This document shows positions 53,590-62,468 of a stretch of DNA of 64,000 nucleotides, in pieces. A program made the translations under genes and the position numbers. How positions within the stretch are numbered: the first letter of the stretch is position 1; each line of letters begins with the position of its first letter. Below the pieces are notes generated by a model. It was not told the DNA's origin, did no database searches, and worked only from the letters and a program-made list of their open reading frames with translations. This stretch comes from Candidatus Zixiibacteriota bacterium (GTDB lineage Bacteria > Desulfobacterota > Binatia > UBA9968). Where the stretch lies: contig DATLYW010000048.1 in the NCBI GenBank assembly GCA_035574315.1, positions 310,001 to 374,000 on the forward strand, in the 5' to 3' direction.

Positions 53590-54255
53590 CTACTGGGGCT
53601 TCGGGCTCAGGTGCTCCGCCGCCCACTTGGCGTAGTCCTCGGCCGAATCGACGTACAGCCACCCCTTCATGCCCGAATGGCCGAAGCCGCAGAGCTCGGC
53701 GCAGGGCAGCTCGTACCGTCCGGGCTTGGTGGCTTCGAACCAGCCGATCACCGTGCGCCCGGGCACGGCGTCCTGCTTGAAGCGCAGATTGGGCATGAAA
53801 AAGCTGTGAATGACATCGCTGGAGGTGATGTGCAGACGGACGATTCTGTTGACCGGGACGTGCATGTCGTTGTCGAACTTGACGTCGTCGGCCGTTCCCA
53901 GGCGGCCGTCCGGACCGGGATAGCTGATCTCCCAGTTGAACTGTTTCGCGTTCACCCCGACCTCGAAATCGGTGGGAGGCGTCTCGCGCTTCACTTTCGC
54001 CCACGTCGAGACGCTCATGAACGACAGCACCACGAGGATCGCGGCCGGAACGATGGTCCAGATGATTTCGAGCGTGGTGTTCCCGTGGCTGTAGGTGGCG
54101 CGCCGCCCGTCTCTGGCGCGGTATGCGATGAGGAACACCACCATGAGGACGGTGACGAGCAGGAAAGTCGCCGCCGTGATGTAGTAAATCAGGTAGAAAA
54201 GCGCGTCGATCTCTCCGCCGTATGTGGACACGTCTTCTGGCAACCAGCGCAGCAT
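53590..54255 (-). CDS. ctaC: Cytochrome c oxidase subunit II
   Basis: A 221-residue subunit II with two N-terminal helices (YLIYYITAATFLLVTVLMVV and IIWTIVPAAILVVLSF). The cupredoxin domain has NAKQFNWEISYPGPDGRLG, the first CuA ligand region SSDVIHSFFMPNLRFKQDA and the CuA site CAELCGFGHSGM. No cytochrome c domain is fused, so it is an aa3 not a caa3 enzyme. It is the first gene of the cluster; the ATG at 54255 is preceded by AAGGATGG. Confidence 0.96.
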   Translation of the reverse strand: MLRWLPEDVSTYGGEIDALFYLIYYITAATFLLVTVLMVVFLIAYRARDGRRATYSHGNTTLEIIWTIVPAAILVVLSFMSVSTWAKVKRETPPTDFEVGVNAKQFNWEISYPGPDGRLGTADDVKFDNDMHVPVNRIVRLHITSSDVIHSFFMPNLRFKQDAVPGRTVIGWFEATKPGRYELPCAELCGFGHSGMKGWLYVDSAEDYAKWAAEHLSPKPQ

Positions 54256-54408
54256 CGATTGACCATCCTTAGCGATTTTTTGCGGGACGCCTGTGTGGGA
54301 ACCGAATCTTTGCTAACACAGCGACGGACCTATTTCAAGCGCACAAACCGCCCGATTTGCAATGGTATCGGACCGATGTTAAGCACTGCGGAAGGCGTTC
54401 GCGGGCGC

Positions 54409-54906
54409 ATGGCTACCTGGCAGGCTCTGAGTCTCTTGTTCCACCTCGCCGGCCTGGCTCTCTGGCTCGGCGCCATCGCTTCTGTCCTGGTCGTTCTCGG
54501 TCCCGCGGCGCACAGGCTCGAGCCGGCTTCCGCGCTCAGGATGCTCGAGCGCGGGCGGAGCGGTTTCGAGGCGGTCTCGTGGGCGGGGATCACCCTTGTG
54601 ATGATCACGGGCGCGATCAACTTGATCCTGCGGCATCAGGTGACGGCCGCGCATCTGAGCGGCGCGTACATGGCGGTCCTGTCGATCAAGCTCGTCCTGT
54701 TCGTCGCCATGCTGACCCACCATTCGCTGCAGGTGTTCCGGATCGGCCCTCGGATCGCCGCGCTCTCGGCCCGACCCGGGGCCGGGCGCCTCGGCTGGGA
54801 CGAGCCCTTGCGGCAACAATGGCAGAGCTGGTTCGTTCTGCTCAAGGTCAACGCCACGCTCGGTCCCATCGTGCTCCTTCTCGGCGTGCTGCTGGGTCGA
54901 AGCTGA
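54409..54906 (+). CDS. CopD-like four-helix membrane protein
   Basis: A 165-residue protein with four helices. It opens LLFHLAGLALWLGAIASVLV, then GITLVMITGAINLILRHQV, LSIKLVLFVAMLTHHSLQVF and VLLKVNATLGPIVLLLGVLL. Conserved His and Gly residues in helix 1 and His-His in helix 3 resemble the CopD/DUF2269-like copper or heme membrane family. It is divergent from the oxidase cluster, 150 bases away. A start at 54376 is also possible. Function is not proven. Confidence 0.75.
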   Translation: MATWQALSLLFHLAGLALWLGAIASVLVVLGPAAHRLEPASALRMLERGRSGFEAVSWAGITLVMITGAINLILRHQVTAAHLSGAYMAVLSIKLVLFVAMLTHHSLQVFRIGPRIAALSARPGAGRLGWDEPLRQQWQSWFVLLKVNATLGPIVLLLGVLLGRS

Positions 54907-55002
54907 GCGTGCGGCTTGAGAAAAAGCCGCCGCCGCCCTACAATTGGCCGGCTGCGACGGGGCGCGGCTCTCCAGGAGCCCGCGCCCGAGGGGTTTGACG
55001 AG

Positions 55003-55506
55003 ATGGCCCACTCCACCTCCCTCAGAGCGATCGGGCAATCCCTCGAAATTCTCGGCGTCGACACCTTCGTGATCGAGAAGGACGGCCCGCGCTACGTGGT
55101 GCGCAGCGATTCGCTGCCGGCCGGGTCGGAGCTGGTCTTCAAACCCACCGCCGCCGGCGCCGACTGGGAGTCCCCGGCGCCGGCCCGCGCGGCGGAGCGC
55201 ACCGAGGAGCTGCGGTACGATCCGATCTACATCGCGTGGCTGAACGCACAGGGGCGGAAAAAGCGGCGCAAGCGCTTCTCGTCCCAGATCCTCGGCACGC
55301 GCAGGCTGTCGCAGCTGCTGCGCACCCTCGGCAAGCACCTCGATCGCGTCGACGTCGCAACTCTCAAGATCGCCTGGGCCCCCGCTTCGGTACGCGTCGA
55401 GTACGACACGGCGGAGGGAGAACGTTACCAGGAGACCCTCACGCCCGACGAGCTGTCGGATCTGGGCCTGCGCATGCGGTTTCGCCGGGCCCGGCGCCGC
55501 TCCTGA
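55003..55506 (+). CDS. Unknown soluble protein
   Basis: A 167-residue protein. The first half reads AIGQSLEILGVDTFVIEKDG and YVVRSDSLPAG, suggesting a small mixed domain. The second half is strongly basic (LNAQGRKKRRKRFSSQILGT, RRLSQLLRTLGKHLDRVDVA). No family is recognised. The ATG at 55003 is preceded by GACGAG only, so the start is tentative. Confidence 0.5.
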   Translation: MAHSTSLRAIGQSLEILGVDTFVIEKDGPRYVVRSDSLPAGSELVFKPTAAGADWESPAPARAAERTEELRYDPIYIAWLNAQGRKKRRKRFSSQILGTRRLSQLLRTLGKHLDRVDVATLKIAWAPASVRVEYDTAEGERYQETLTPDELSDLGLRMRFRRARRRS

Positions 55507-55602
55507 GACGCACGCCGGGCTTGATTCGCCCCCTGCGACGGAAGTATATGGGGGACGGCGCCGGGGAAGCGGCCGGCGCGCTCTCTTGCCGAGGAGGCGA
55601 TC

Positions 55603-55911
55603 ATGAAGAACCGCGCGAGCACCCGTCGATGGCTGGCCGTTCTGGCTTTCTTTGTGCTCGGGGCCGTCTCCGCCGCGCAGCTGAACGTCGTGTGGACCAG
55701 CGAGGTGCTCGAAGAAAATTTCCGCGAGCACGACTTCCCGCTCAAACCGTATCCGTCGAAGGAGTACTTCGAGCTGCCGATCCAGGAAGTGGGCAAGAAG
55801 GACCCGAGGATGCTGGCGGAAAACCCCGAGCGGTTCGTGGACGTGTCGCTCGTCAAGGAGCCGGAGGCGAGCGGCTTCATCGACCGGCTGACCGCCGAGT
55901 ACGTCAAGTAG
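55603..55911 (+). CDS. Small exported protein, unknown
   Basis: A 102-residue protein with a signal peptide (TRRWLAVLAFFVLGAVSAAQ). The mature part is acidic with LNVVWTSEVLEENFREHDFP and a C-terminal FIDRLTAEYVK. No family is recognised. GAGGAGGCG lies seven bases before the ATG. It ends 16 bases before the alcohol dehydrogenase gene, so it may be in the same transcript. Confidence 0.6.
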   Translation: MKNRASTRRWLAVLAFFVLGAVSAAQLNVVWTSEVLEENFREHDFPLKPYPSKEYFELPIQEVGKKDPRMLAENPERFVDVSLVKEPEASGFIDRLTAEYVK

Positions 55912-55927
55912 GCTGCAGGCGACCGCC

Positions 55928-57025
55928 ATGCCGACCGCCCGCGCCGCGACACTTCTCGCTCCCGAGAGGCTCGAGATCCGCGAGTACCCGTTGCCCGACG
56001 TTCCCGCCGACGGCGGGCTGGTGCGGGTCGAAGCGGCGGGGGTGTGCGGCACGGACGTCAAATACTTCCACGGCAAGATCCGGACGCCGCTCCCCCTGAT
56101 CCTCGGGCACGAGATCCTCGGCCGGGTGGAAAAGCTCGGGCGCGATGCGGCGGCGATCCATCAGATCGAGGAAGGAGACCGCATCATCCTCAAGGGGGCT
56201 CTCGGCTGCGGCCGCTGCCCCGACTGCCGCCGCGGCGCGGCCCGGTTCTGCAGGAAGCGCACGAGCTACGGCGGGCGGACGCCGTGCGACAAGCCGCCGC
56301 ATCTTTTCGGCGGCTTCGCCGACTACGTGTACCTCGCGCCCGACGTCCTCGCCACGAAGGTGAGCGACGCGCTCCCCGCAGAGGCCGCCGTTCTCGCCGG
56401 TGCGGTCATGGCGAACGGTTTTCAGTGGGCGATCCGACGCGGCGGCGTCAAGATGGGCGATTACGTCCTCATCCAGGGGCCGGGACAGCAAGGGCTCGCC
56501 AACGCGTTCGCGGCGCGGCGCGCCGGCGCGGCGCGGATCTTCGTCACCGGAATCGGCCGCGACCGCGCGAGGCTGGAGCTGGCGCGACGCTTCGGCGCCC
56601 ACCGGACCATCGACGCCGAGACCGAGAACGTCGTCGAGGTGGTGCGCGCGGAGACCGGCGGCGAGCTGTGCGACGTCGCAATCGATGTGTCGGGGAGCCC
56701 GGCGGCGATCCGGACCTCGCTCGAATGCCTGCGGCGCCAGGGGACGCTCGTGCTCGCGGGACTGACGGGCGACGCGACCGAGACGCCGCTGCTGCTGGAC
56801 CGGATCGTCTGGAACGAGATCCGGGTCCAGGGCTGTTTTACGGCCGACAACGACGCCACCGAGGCGGCGCTGCGGGTCCTGGAGGAGACGAAGTTTCCCG
56901 TGCAGGAGATGGTGAGCCATGTGTTTCCGCTGGAAGAGACCGAGCGCTGCATCCGCGCGGTCGGCGGCGAGATCCCCGGTCTCTTCCCGACCAAGGCGCT
57001 GATCCGGCCGGACCGAACGCCATGA
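55928..57025 (+). CDS. Zinc-dependent MDR alcohol dehydrogenase
   Basis: A 365-residue MDR enzyme. Catalytic zinc ligands are in AAGVCGTDVKYFHG and LGHEILGRVEKLG; the structural zinc has the four-cysteine loop GCGRCPDCRRGAARFC. The NAD motif is VLIQGPGQQGLANAFAARRA (GxGxxG-like). It belongs to the threonine/sorbitol/glutathione-formaldehyde dehydrogenase-like branch. Its stop overlaps the start of the SDR gene by four bases (ATGA), so the two work in one pathway. The substrate is not known. Confidence 0.9.
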   Translation: MPTARAATLLAPERLEIREYPLPDVPADGGLVRVEAAGVCGTDVKYFHGKIRTPLPLILGHEILGRVEKLGRDAAAIHQIEEGDRIILKGALGCGRCPDCRRGAARFCRKRTSYGGRTPCDKPPHLFGGFADYVYLAPDVLATKVSDALPAEAAVLAGAVMANGFQWAIRRGGVKMGDYVLIQGPGQQGLANAFAARRAGAARIFVTGIGRDRARLELARRFGAHRTIDAETENVVEVVRAETGGELCDVAIDVSGSPAAIRTSLECLRRQGTLVLAGLTGDATETPLLLDRIVWNEIRVQGCFTADNDATEAALRVLEETKFPVQEMVSHVFPLEETERCIRAVGGEIPGLFPTKALIRPDRTP

Positions 57026-57792
57026 TCGACGGGCTCGAGGACAGGGTGGTGATCGTGACCGGCGCGGCTCACGGCATCGGCAAAGCCTACGCCGCCGGCT
57101 TCGCCCGCGCTCGGTCGCGCGTGGTGATCGCCGACATCGACGCGCCCGCGGCCGAAGAGGCCGCGCGCCGGATCGGCGGGGAGACCGGGGCGAAGACACT
57201 CGCCGTCGGCGTCGACGTCGCCGACGAGCAGGCAACCCGCGCGATGGCGGAGGCGGCCCTGGGGGCGTTCGGGCGCATCGACGTGCTGGTCAACAATGCC
57301 GCCGTTTTCGCCACCGTCCCGATGAACCGCGGGCGCATCGAGGAAATCGCGCCCGAGGAGTGGGACCGGCTGATGGCGGTGAACCTCAAGGGAGTCTTTT
57401 TCTGCTGCCGGGCGGTCCTGCCGCAGATGCGCCGCCAGAAATCCGGAAAGATCGTCAACATCGCCTCCGGAACGGTTTTCAACGGCAGCCCCGGCCGCAT
57501 CCACTACGTCACGTCGAAGGCGGCGGTGATCGGGTTCTCGCGCACGCTCGCGCGCGAGGTCGGCCCCGACAACATCCAGGTCAACGTGCTCGCGCCGGGG
57601 AACACGCTCTCCGAGGAAAATCCGACCCCGGAAACGTTGCGCTTTCGCCAGGCTTCCGTCGGCAGTCGGGCGCTCAAGCGCGTCCAGTTGCCGCGGGACG
57701 TCGTCGGCGCCGCGCTGTTTCTCGCATCGCCGCTGAGCGATTTCATGACCGGGCAGACGGTCAACGTCGACGGCGGCATTTCGTTTCGCTGA
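57022..57792 (+). CDS. SDR-family oxidoreductase
   Basis: A 256-residue classical SDR. GAAHGIGKAYAAGFAR is the coenzyme motif, then DVLVNNAAVF, NIASGTVFNGSPGRIHYVTS with catalytic Ser and Tyr-x3-Lys (YVTSKAA), and MTGQTVNVDGG at the end. It overlaps the zinc ADH stop. It is close in style to the third SDR at 58956, suggesting a duplicated pair in this catabolic cluster. Confidence 0.9.
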   Translation: MIDGLEDRVVIVTGAAHGIGKAYAAGFARARSRVVIADIDAPAAEEAARRIGGETGAKTLAVGVDVADEQATRAMAEAALGAFGRIDVLVNNAAVFATVPMNRGRIEEIAPEEWDRLMAVNLKGVFFCCRAVLPQMRRQKSGKIVNIASGTVFNGSPGRIHYVTSKAAVIGFSRTLAREVGPDNIQVNVLAPGNTLSEENPTPETLRFRQASVGSRALKRVQLPRDVVGAALFLASPLSDFMTGQTVNVDGGISFR

Positions 57793-57837
57793 GGGACCGC
57801 AGCCGACCGCGGAGCTGGAAAAGGACAGGAGATCGCC

Positions 57838-58878
57838 ATGAGCACCGGTTATCCGATCATCGACGCCGACGGGCACGTGCTGGAGCGGGACGCCGAGATC
57901 CGGGAGTTTCTCGAAGGAAAGTACCGGGAGTACCCCCATTTCCAGACCTACAGCTATTTTCCCTCGCTCGACGGCTGGAACCGCGGCTTCGGGGTGCCCG
58001 GAAAGGTGCACGAGACGCCCGCGCCGAAGTGGATCGAGTTTCTCGACGAGCTGGGCGTTCACACCACGGTCCTCTACCCGACCGCAGGGCTCGCGCTCGG
58101 GCTGATCCAGAACCCCGAGTGGGCCTGCGTGCTGGCTCGAGCCTACAACTCCTGGATCGCGGAGCGTTTCGTCCGTCACAGCCCGCGGCTCAAGGCGGTG
58201 GCGCTGCTCCCGGTGCACGAGCCGCTCGAAGCGGCGAAGGAGCTGGAGCGAGCCCGGAGGCTCGGTCTCGTCGGCGGGCTGCTCCCGGCGGTGACAGTGC
58301 TCTACAAGGGCTACGGCCACCCCGATTTCGACCCGATTTACCAGGCGGCCGAGCGACTCGGGATGCCGCTCGCGGTTCACGGCGCTCCCAGCCGCAACAT
58401 GGGATTCGACTTTTTCGACAAGTTTCTTCAGGTGCACACGCTCGAGCATCCCTTCGCGATCCTCGTCCAGTTCACCCACATGCTCTTCGAAGGGGTCTTC
58501 GAGCGCTTCCCGAAGCTGCGGGTGGCGTTCCTGGAGGCCGGCTCCGGATGGATTCCCTACATGATGGACCGCATGGACGAGGAGTTCGAAAAGCCCTACC
58601 GGTTCCAGGCTCCGCTGCTGAGGAAAAAACCCAGTGAATACATCCGGTCGGGGCAGGTCTGGGTCACGTGCGAGGTCGAGGAACGGGCGCTCGTCCAGGT
58701 GCTGCGCCAGTTCAACCCGCGCTGCGTCATGTGGCCGTCGGATTACCCGCACGAACGGCTCCCGGACATGTTCAGGCGAGACATACCCGAGTTCCTGGAG
58801 CGGCCGGACATCGACGATACGGCGAAGAAGGCGATTCTGCACGACAACCCGATCGATTTCTACGGCCTGAAGCTCTGA
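57838..58878 (+). CDS. ACMSD-like amidohydrolase/decarboxylase
   Basis: A 346-residue TIM-barrel amidohydrolase of the amidohydro_2 group. The metal motif DADGHVLERD is at the start (Asp-x-His form rather than HxH), LAVHGAPSRNMGF has the second histidine, FLEAGSGWIPYMMDRMDEEF matches the ACMSD/gamma-resorcylate decarboxylase group and MWPSDYPHERLPD gives the late metal aspartate. Members hydrolyse or decarboxylate aromatic or related acids. The ATG has GACAGGAG upstream. It sits between two SDR genes. Confidence 0.87.
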   Translation: MSTGYPIIDADGHVLERDAEIREFLEGKYREYPHFQTYSYFPSLDGWNRGFGVPGKVHETPAPKWIEFLDELGVHTTVLYPTAGLALGLIQNPEWACVLARAYNSWIAERFVRHSPRLKAVALLPVHEPLEAAKELERARRLGLVGGLLPAVTVLYKGYGHPDFDPIYQAAERLGMPLAVHGAPSRNMGFDFFDKFLQVHTLEHPFAILVQFTHMLFEGVFERFPKLRVAFLEAGSGWIPYMMDRMDEEFEKPYRFQAPLLRKKPSEYIRSGQVWVTCEVEERALVQVLRQFNPRCVMWPSDYPHERLPDMFRRDIPEFLERPDIDDTAKKAILHDNPIDFYGLKL

Positions 58879-58955
58879 GGAAGAGCGAAGAAAACGGGCG
58901 GCTTGCGCCCGCGGGCTTTCCCGCGACCGGCAGCGGCCCGAAGGGGGAGCGACAG

Positions 58956-59714
58956 ATGCGCTTGAAGGACAGGGTGGCGATCGTGACCGGCGGCGGCATG
59001 GGAATCGGCAAGGCCTACTCCCATGGGCTTGCCGCCGAAGGAGCGAGCGTGGTGGTGGCCGACATCCAGGAGACCGAGGCCGAAAAGGTGGCGGCGGACA
59101 TCCGCGCCGCGGGCGGTGAAGCGCTCGCGGTCCCGGTCGACGTGACCTCGCCGGAGAAGACGCGGGCGATGGCCGAGGCGGCGCTCGGGCGCTACGGCCG
59201 GATCGACGTTCTGGTCAACAACGCCGGCCTGTACTCGGCGCTCAAGAAAAAAAGCTTCATGGAAATCGACTCCGACGAATGGGACCGGGTGATGGCGGTC
59301 AACCTCAAGGGGCTCTTCCTCTGCGTTCAGGCGGTCTATCCCGCGATGAAGCGGCAGAGGAAGGGAAAGATCATCAACATCTCCTCGGGTACGGCGCTCA
59401 GCGGCTCGCCGTTCTTCCTCCACTACGTTTCTTCCAAGGCCGGCGTCATCGGCTTCACCCGCGCGCTCGCGCGCGAGGTGGGCGGCGACAACATCTGCGT
59501 CAACGCCATCATGCCCGGCCTGACGATCTCCGGCTCGAACCAGGAGGGAGTGATGACTCCGGAGCAGCTCGCCGACCGCCGCAAGCGGCGCTGCTTTCAG
59601 CGCGACCAGGTCCCGCAGGATCTGGTCGGCACCGTGATCTTCCTCGCGTCCGACGACAGCGATTTCATCACCGGCCAGTCGATCAGCGTCGACGGCGGCA
59701 TGAACATGCACTGA
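58956..59714 (+). CDS. SDR-family oxidoreductase
   Basis: A 252-residue classical SDR. GGGMGIGKAYSHGLAA is the coenzyme site, DVLVNNAGLYSALKKKSF follows, NISSGTALSGSPFFLHYVSS carries the catalytic Ser and the Tyr of YVSSKAG, and ITGQSISVDGG ends it. AAGGGGGAG lies upstream of the ATG. It resembles the SDR at 57022 and ends the catabolic cluster. Confidence 0.9.
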   Translation: MRLKDRVAIVTGGGMGIGKAYSHGLAAEGASVVVADIQETEAEKVAADIRAAGGEALAVPVDVTSPEKTRAMAEAALGRYGRIDVLVNNAGLYSALKKKSFMEIDSDEWDRVMAVNLKGLFLCVQAVYPAMKRQRKGKIINISSGTALSGSPFFLHYVSSKAGVIGFTRALAREVGGDNICVNAIMPGLTISGSNQEGVMTPEQLADRRKRRCFQRDQVPQDLVGTVIFLASDDSDFITGQSISVDGGMNMH

Positions 59715-59741
59715 AGAGGCGGCCCGGCCGCCCGGCCCGGC

Positions 59742-60992
59742 TCACTCGAAAACCATCGCCGTAAAGGTCACGGCCGACGCGGTCTCGGGAGTGAAGGCCT
59801 GATCGTACGTCAGGTTTCGGCCCCGTGCGCCCTCCAGCAGCCGGATCAACGAGTAAAGCGGCGCGAAGCCGCAGATCCTCCGCCGGTCCTGGTCCTTCGC
59901 CACCTCGTCGAAAAAGCCGCGCGCGTCGAGCGCCGCGAGCCGATCGATCAGCCGCCGATCCTCCTCCTCGACCCAGCGCAGGAACTCCGGCGTCATTTCC
60001 TCCCGGTCACCGAACTGGCGGCCGACATGGGCGAGATCGACGCCCGCGACGAAGCACACGCGGCGGCTGTCGGCGGCGGTGAGCTCGCGCAGGGCCGAGA
60101 GGAACGAGGCCACCGGCGCCTGCTCCTCGGGCGCCGTGCGCGCGTGGATCATCGCGTGGAAGGAAGAGACCAGGATCGGAACGATCTTGAAAGGTCTCGG
60201 GCGCCGGCCTCCGAGCGCCTCCCGGCCGCGCGCGACATACTGGAGAAATACCGCCTGAAACTCGATGGAGTGCTCGCCCCGGTGAAGATATTCGTCCGCG
60301 AGCAGCTCGCTGCCGCAGCGCTCGACCAGCTTGCCGGCGAACTCCTTGTCGGTCTCCACCGGCCCGAGCGGCGTCTCGAAGTCCTTGAACGTCAGGATGA
60401 ACGGGTGCTCTCCGCCGCAGTGCGAGGTGCCGAGCAGGATGTAGAGGTCCGCCCCTTCGCTTTCCGCCAGCTCCTTGTAGGCCCACGCGTAGGCCGGACC
60501 GCCCCGGTGAAAGTCGATGTGCGGCGCGACGATCGCCCGGGGCGGCGCGCTCCGCCGCCCGGGCCCGGGCATGCCCGGGCCCTTGGGGTGAGTGAAGTAG
60601 CCGTCGAGCTGCGCGGCGAGCTCGGCCGGGTCGGTCTTGTAGACGCCGCCGGCGTGCGCCGCCGCGCGCGTCGGCCGGCGGCGGAACTCCTCCACGGTCC
60701 GGGCCTGGTGCTCGAGAAAGCGTTCGCTCACGAGATAATAGTGGCGATCGAGCATGTCGATGAAGCCCTTGAGCTGCTCGGTCAGCAACAGGTCGCCGAA
60801 CCGGCGGCAGTACTGTTCCTGGATGTCGATCAGGCTGTGGCGGCCGTCGAAGTGGGAAAGGATGAAATAACCGACCGGCGAGACGCCCAGCGGCGGAGCG
60901 AGGTTGAGCGGGTCCTTGAGGTAGATCAGCGTCTCGCCGTTGTGCTGTACCGGGAAGGCTTCCACCGGCCGCAACCGGGGTCGTTCCGTCAT
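59742..60992 (-). CDS. Memo-like (AmmeMemoRadiSam system protein B) with N-terminal PqqD-like domain
   Basis: A 416-residue protein. The C-terminal 270 residues are Memo-type: VAPHIDFHRGGPAYAWAYKEL, LLGTSHCGGEHPFIL, RGEHSIEFQAVFLQ, FVAGVDLAHVG and YDQAFTPETASAVTFTAM. Memo folds like an extradiol dioxygenase with three His/one Cys metal ligands; these appear present. The first 110 residues (LIYLKDPLNLAPPLGVSPVG, HFDGRHSLIDIQEQYCRRFG) form a PqqD-like winged domain. Its neighbours upstream are Fe-S assembly genes. No radical SAM or AMMECR1 gene is seen beside it. Confidence 0.85.
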   Translation of the reverse strand: MTERPRLRPVEAFPVQHNGETLIYLKDPLNLAPPLGVSPVGYFILSHFDGRHSLIDIQEQYCRRFGDLLLTEQLKGFIDMLDRHYYLVSERFLEHQARTVEEFRRRPTRAAAHAGGVYKTDPAELAAQLDGYFTHPKGPGMPGPGRRSAPPRAIVAPHIDFHRGGPAYAWAYKELAESEGADLYILLGTSHCGGEHPFILTFKDFETPLGPVETDKEFAGKLVERCGSELLADEYLHRGEHSIEFQAVFLQYVARGREALGGRRPRPFKIVPILVSSFHAMIHARTAPEEQAPVASFLSALRELTAADSRRVCFVAGVDLAHVGRQFGDREEMTPEFLRWVEEEDRRLIDRLAALDARGFFDEVAKDQDRRRICGFAPLYSLIRLLEGARGRNLTYDQAFTPETASAVTFTAMVFE

Positions 60993-61028
60993 CGGTGCTG
61001 TCGAACGATGGAGCGACGGGTCCCCGGA

Positions 61029-61328
61029 TCAGCCGATGCCGAGCTTGTGCCTGGCTTCCTCGCTGATCCGGCTCGGATCCCACGGCGGATCCCAGACGAG
61101 ATCCACGGTGGCGTCCTCGACGCCTTCGAGAGCGAGCAGCCTGCGGCGCGCGTCGGCGGCGATCATCGCGCCCATGCCGCAGCCCGGCGCCGTGAGCGTC
61201 ATCTTCACCCCGACTCGATCGTTGTCGATCTGGACGTCGTAAACCAGCCCGAGATCGACGATGTTGACCGGGATCTCGGGATCATAGCACTCCTGCAACG
61301 CCTTGTAGACTTGTTCCTTGGTCACCAT
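61029..61328 (-). CDS. MIP18/DUF59-family Fe-S assembly protein (SufT/PaaD-like)
   Basis: A 99-residue single-domain DUF59 protein: EQVYKALQECYDPEIPVNIV near the start, then LGLVYDVQID, MTLTAPGCGMGAMIAADAR with the conserved cysteine, and VDLVWDPPWDPSRIS. It is a helper in iron-sulfur cluster assembly (SufT/PaaD/MIP18). It lies between mrp and the Memo gene on the same strand. Start ATG at 61328 has GGAGTGATT upstream. Confidence 0.93.
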   Translation of the reverse strand: MVTKEQVYKALQECYDPEIPVNIVDLGLVYDVQIDNDRVGVKMTLTAPGCGMGAMIAADARRRLLALEGVEDATVDLVWDPPWDPSRISEEARHKLGIG

Positions 61329-61360
61329 GGCGAATCACTCCTTGCGGGCCCGACCGGCGC

Positions 61361-62464
61361 TCAGCTCGAGACGATCTTCAGGCCCTGGACGCGGCGCGCC
61401 CTTTCCGAGGCGATCGAGAGCTGTCCCGCCAGCCTCGCCGCAATATCCAGAAAACTCTTGCTCACCGGCGACTCCGGCTCCTGGACCAGGATCGGGACGC
61501 CGCGGTCGCCGCCTTCGCGCAGCGCCGGGGTGATCGGGATTTCTCCCAGGTACGGGATCGCGAAGCGCTCGGCGGCTTTTTGCGCGCCGCCGCGCGAAAA
61601 GATCTCGTGTCGCTTGCCGCAACCGTCGCAGATGAAGTAGCTCATGTTCTCGATCAGTCCGACGATCGGAATCATGACCTTGTCGAACATGCTCTTGGCG
61701 CGTATGACGTCGGCGAGCGCCACGTGCTGCGGCGTGGCGACCAGCACCGCCCCGCTCACCCTGAGCTGCTGGGAAAACGTGATCTGGACGTCGCCGGTTC
61801 CAGGCGGCATGTCCACCACGAGGTAGTCGAGCTCGCCCCAGTGAACGTCGGCCATGAGCTGATGCAGGGCCTTGCCGAGCATCGGGCCGCGCCATATGAC
61901 CGCCTGGTCGGCGCCCAGAAAGAATCCGATCGACATCACGGGCACGCCATGCGCGACGACCGGCGCGATCTTGTATCCGCCGTTCACCTCGACCTTTTCC
62001 GGGTCTCTCTGGACGCCCATCAGAATCGGAATCGACGGCCCGTAGATATCCGCGTCGAGCAAGCCCGTGGCCGCTCCGTGGCGGGTGAGAGCGACCGCCA
62101 GATTCGCCGCCACGGTGGATTTGCCGACGCCGCCTTTACCCGCGGCCACCAGCACCACGTTCTTCACGCTCGGCAACAGATCGGTCTCGCCGCCGCCGCT
62201 CTTGCTCCCCCTGACCTGCGCGCCGAAGCGAATCTCGACGCCGCTCACGCCCGGGAGATCCGCCAAGGCCCTGCGGCAGTCGCCCTCGATGCTTTCCCGC
62301 AAGGGACACGCCGGGGTGGTGAGCTCGACCGTGAAGGCGATCCTGCCGTCGCGGACCGCAAGATCCTTCACCATGCCGAGGCTGACGATGTCGCGATGCA
62401 GCTCCGGATCCTGAACCCGCCGGAGAGCTTCGATAACCTGGTCTTGCGTCAGTGGTTGCGTCAT
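61361..62464 (-). CDS. mrp: Mrp/ApbC/NBP35-family Fe-S carrier P-loop ATPase
   Basis: A 367-residue protein. Residues 1-95 are a DUF59 domain (QDPELHRDIVSLGMVKDLAV). The deviant P-loop AAGKGGVGKSTVAAN is at about 109-123, DADIYGPSIPILMG follows, and IENMSYFICDGCGKRHEIF has the CxxC pair that carries a Fe-S cluster between subunits. It binds and passes on clusters with ATP. The ATG at 62464 has no ribosome site and lies just after the -10 box of a strong promoter, so the message may be leaderless. Confidence 0.95.
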   Translation of the reverse strand: MTQPLTQDQVIEALRRVQDPELHRDIVSLGMVKDLAVRDGRIAFTVELTTPACPLRESIEGDCRRALADLPGVSGVEIRFGAQVRGSKSGGGETDLLPSVKNVVLVAAGKGGVGKSTVAANLAVALTRHGAATGLLDADIYGPSIPILMGVQRDPEKVEVNGGYKIAPVVAHGVPVMSIGFFLGADQAVIWRGPMLGKALHQLMADVHWGELDYLVVDMPPGTGDVQITFSQQLRVSGAVLVATPQHVALADVIRAKSMFDKVMIPIVGLIENMSYFICDGCGKRHEIFSRGGAQKAAERFAIPYLGEIPITPALREGGDRGVPILVQEPESPVSKSFLDIAARLAGQLSIASERARRVQGLKIVSS

Positions 62465-62468
62465 GCTG

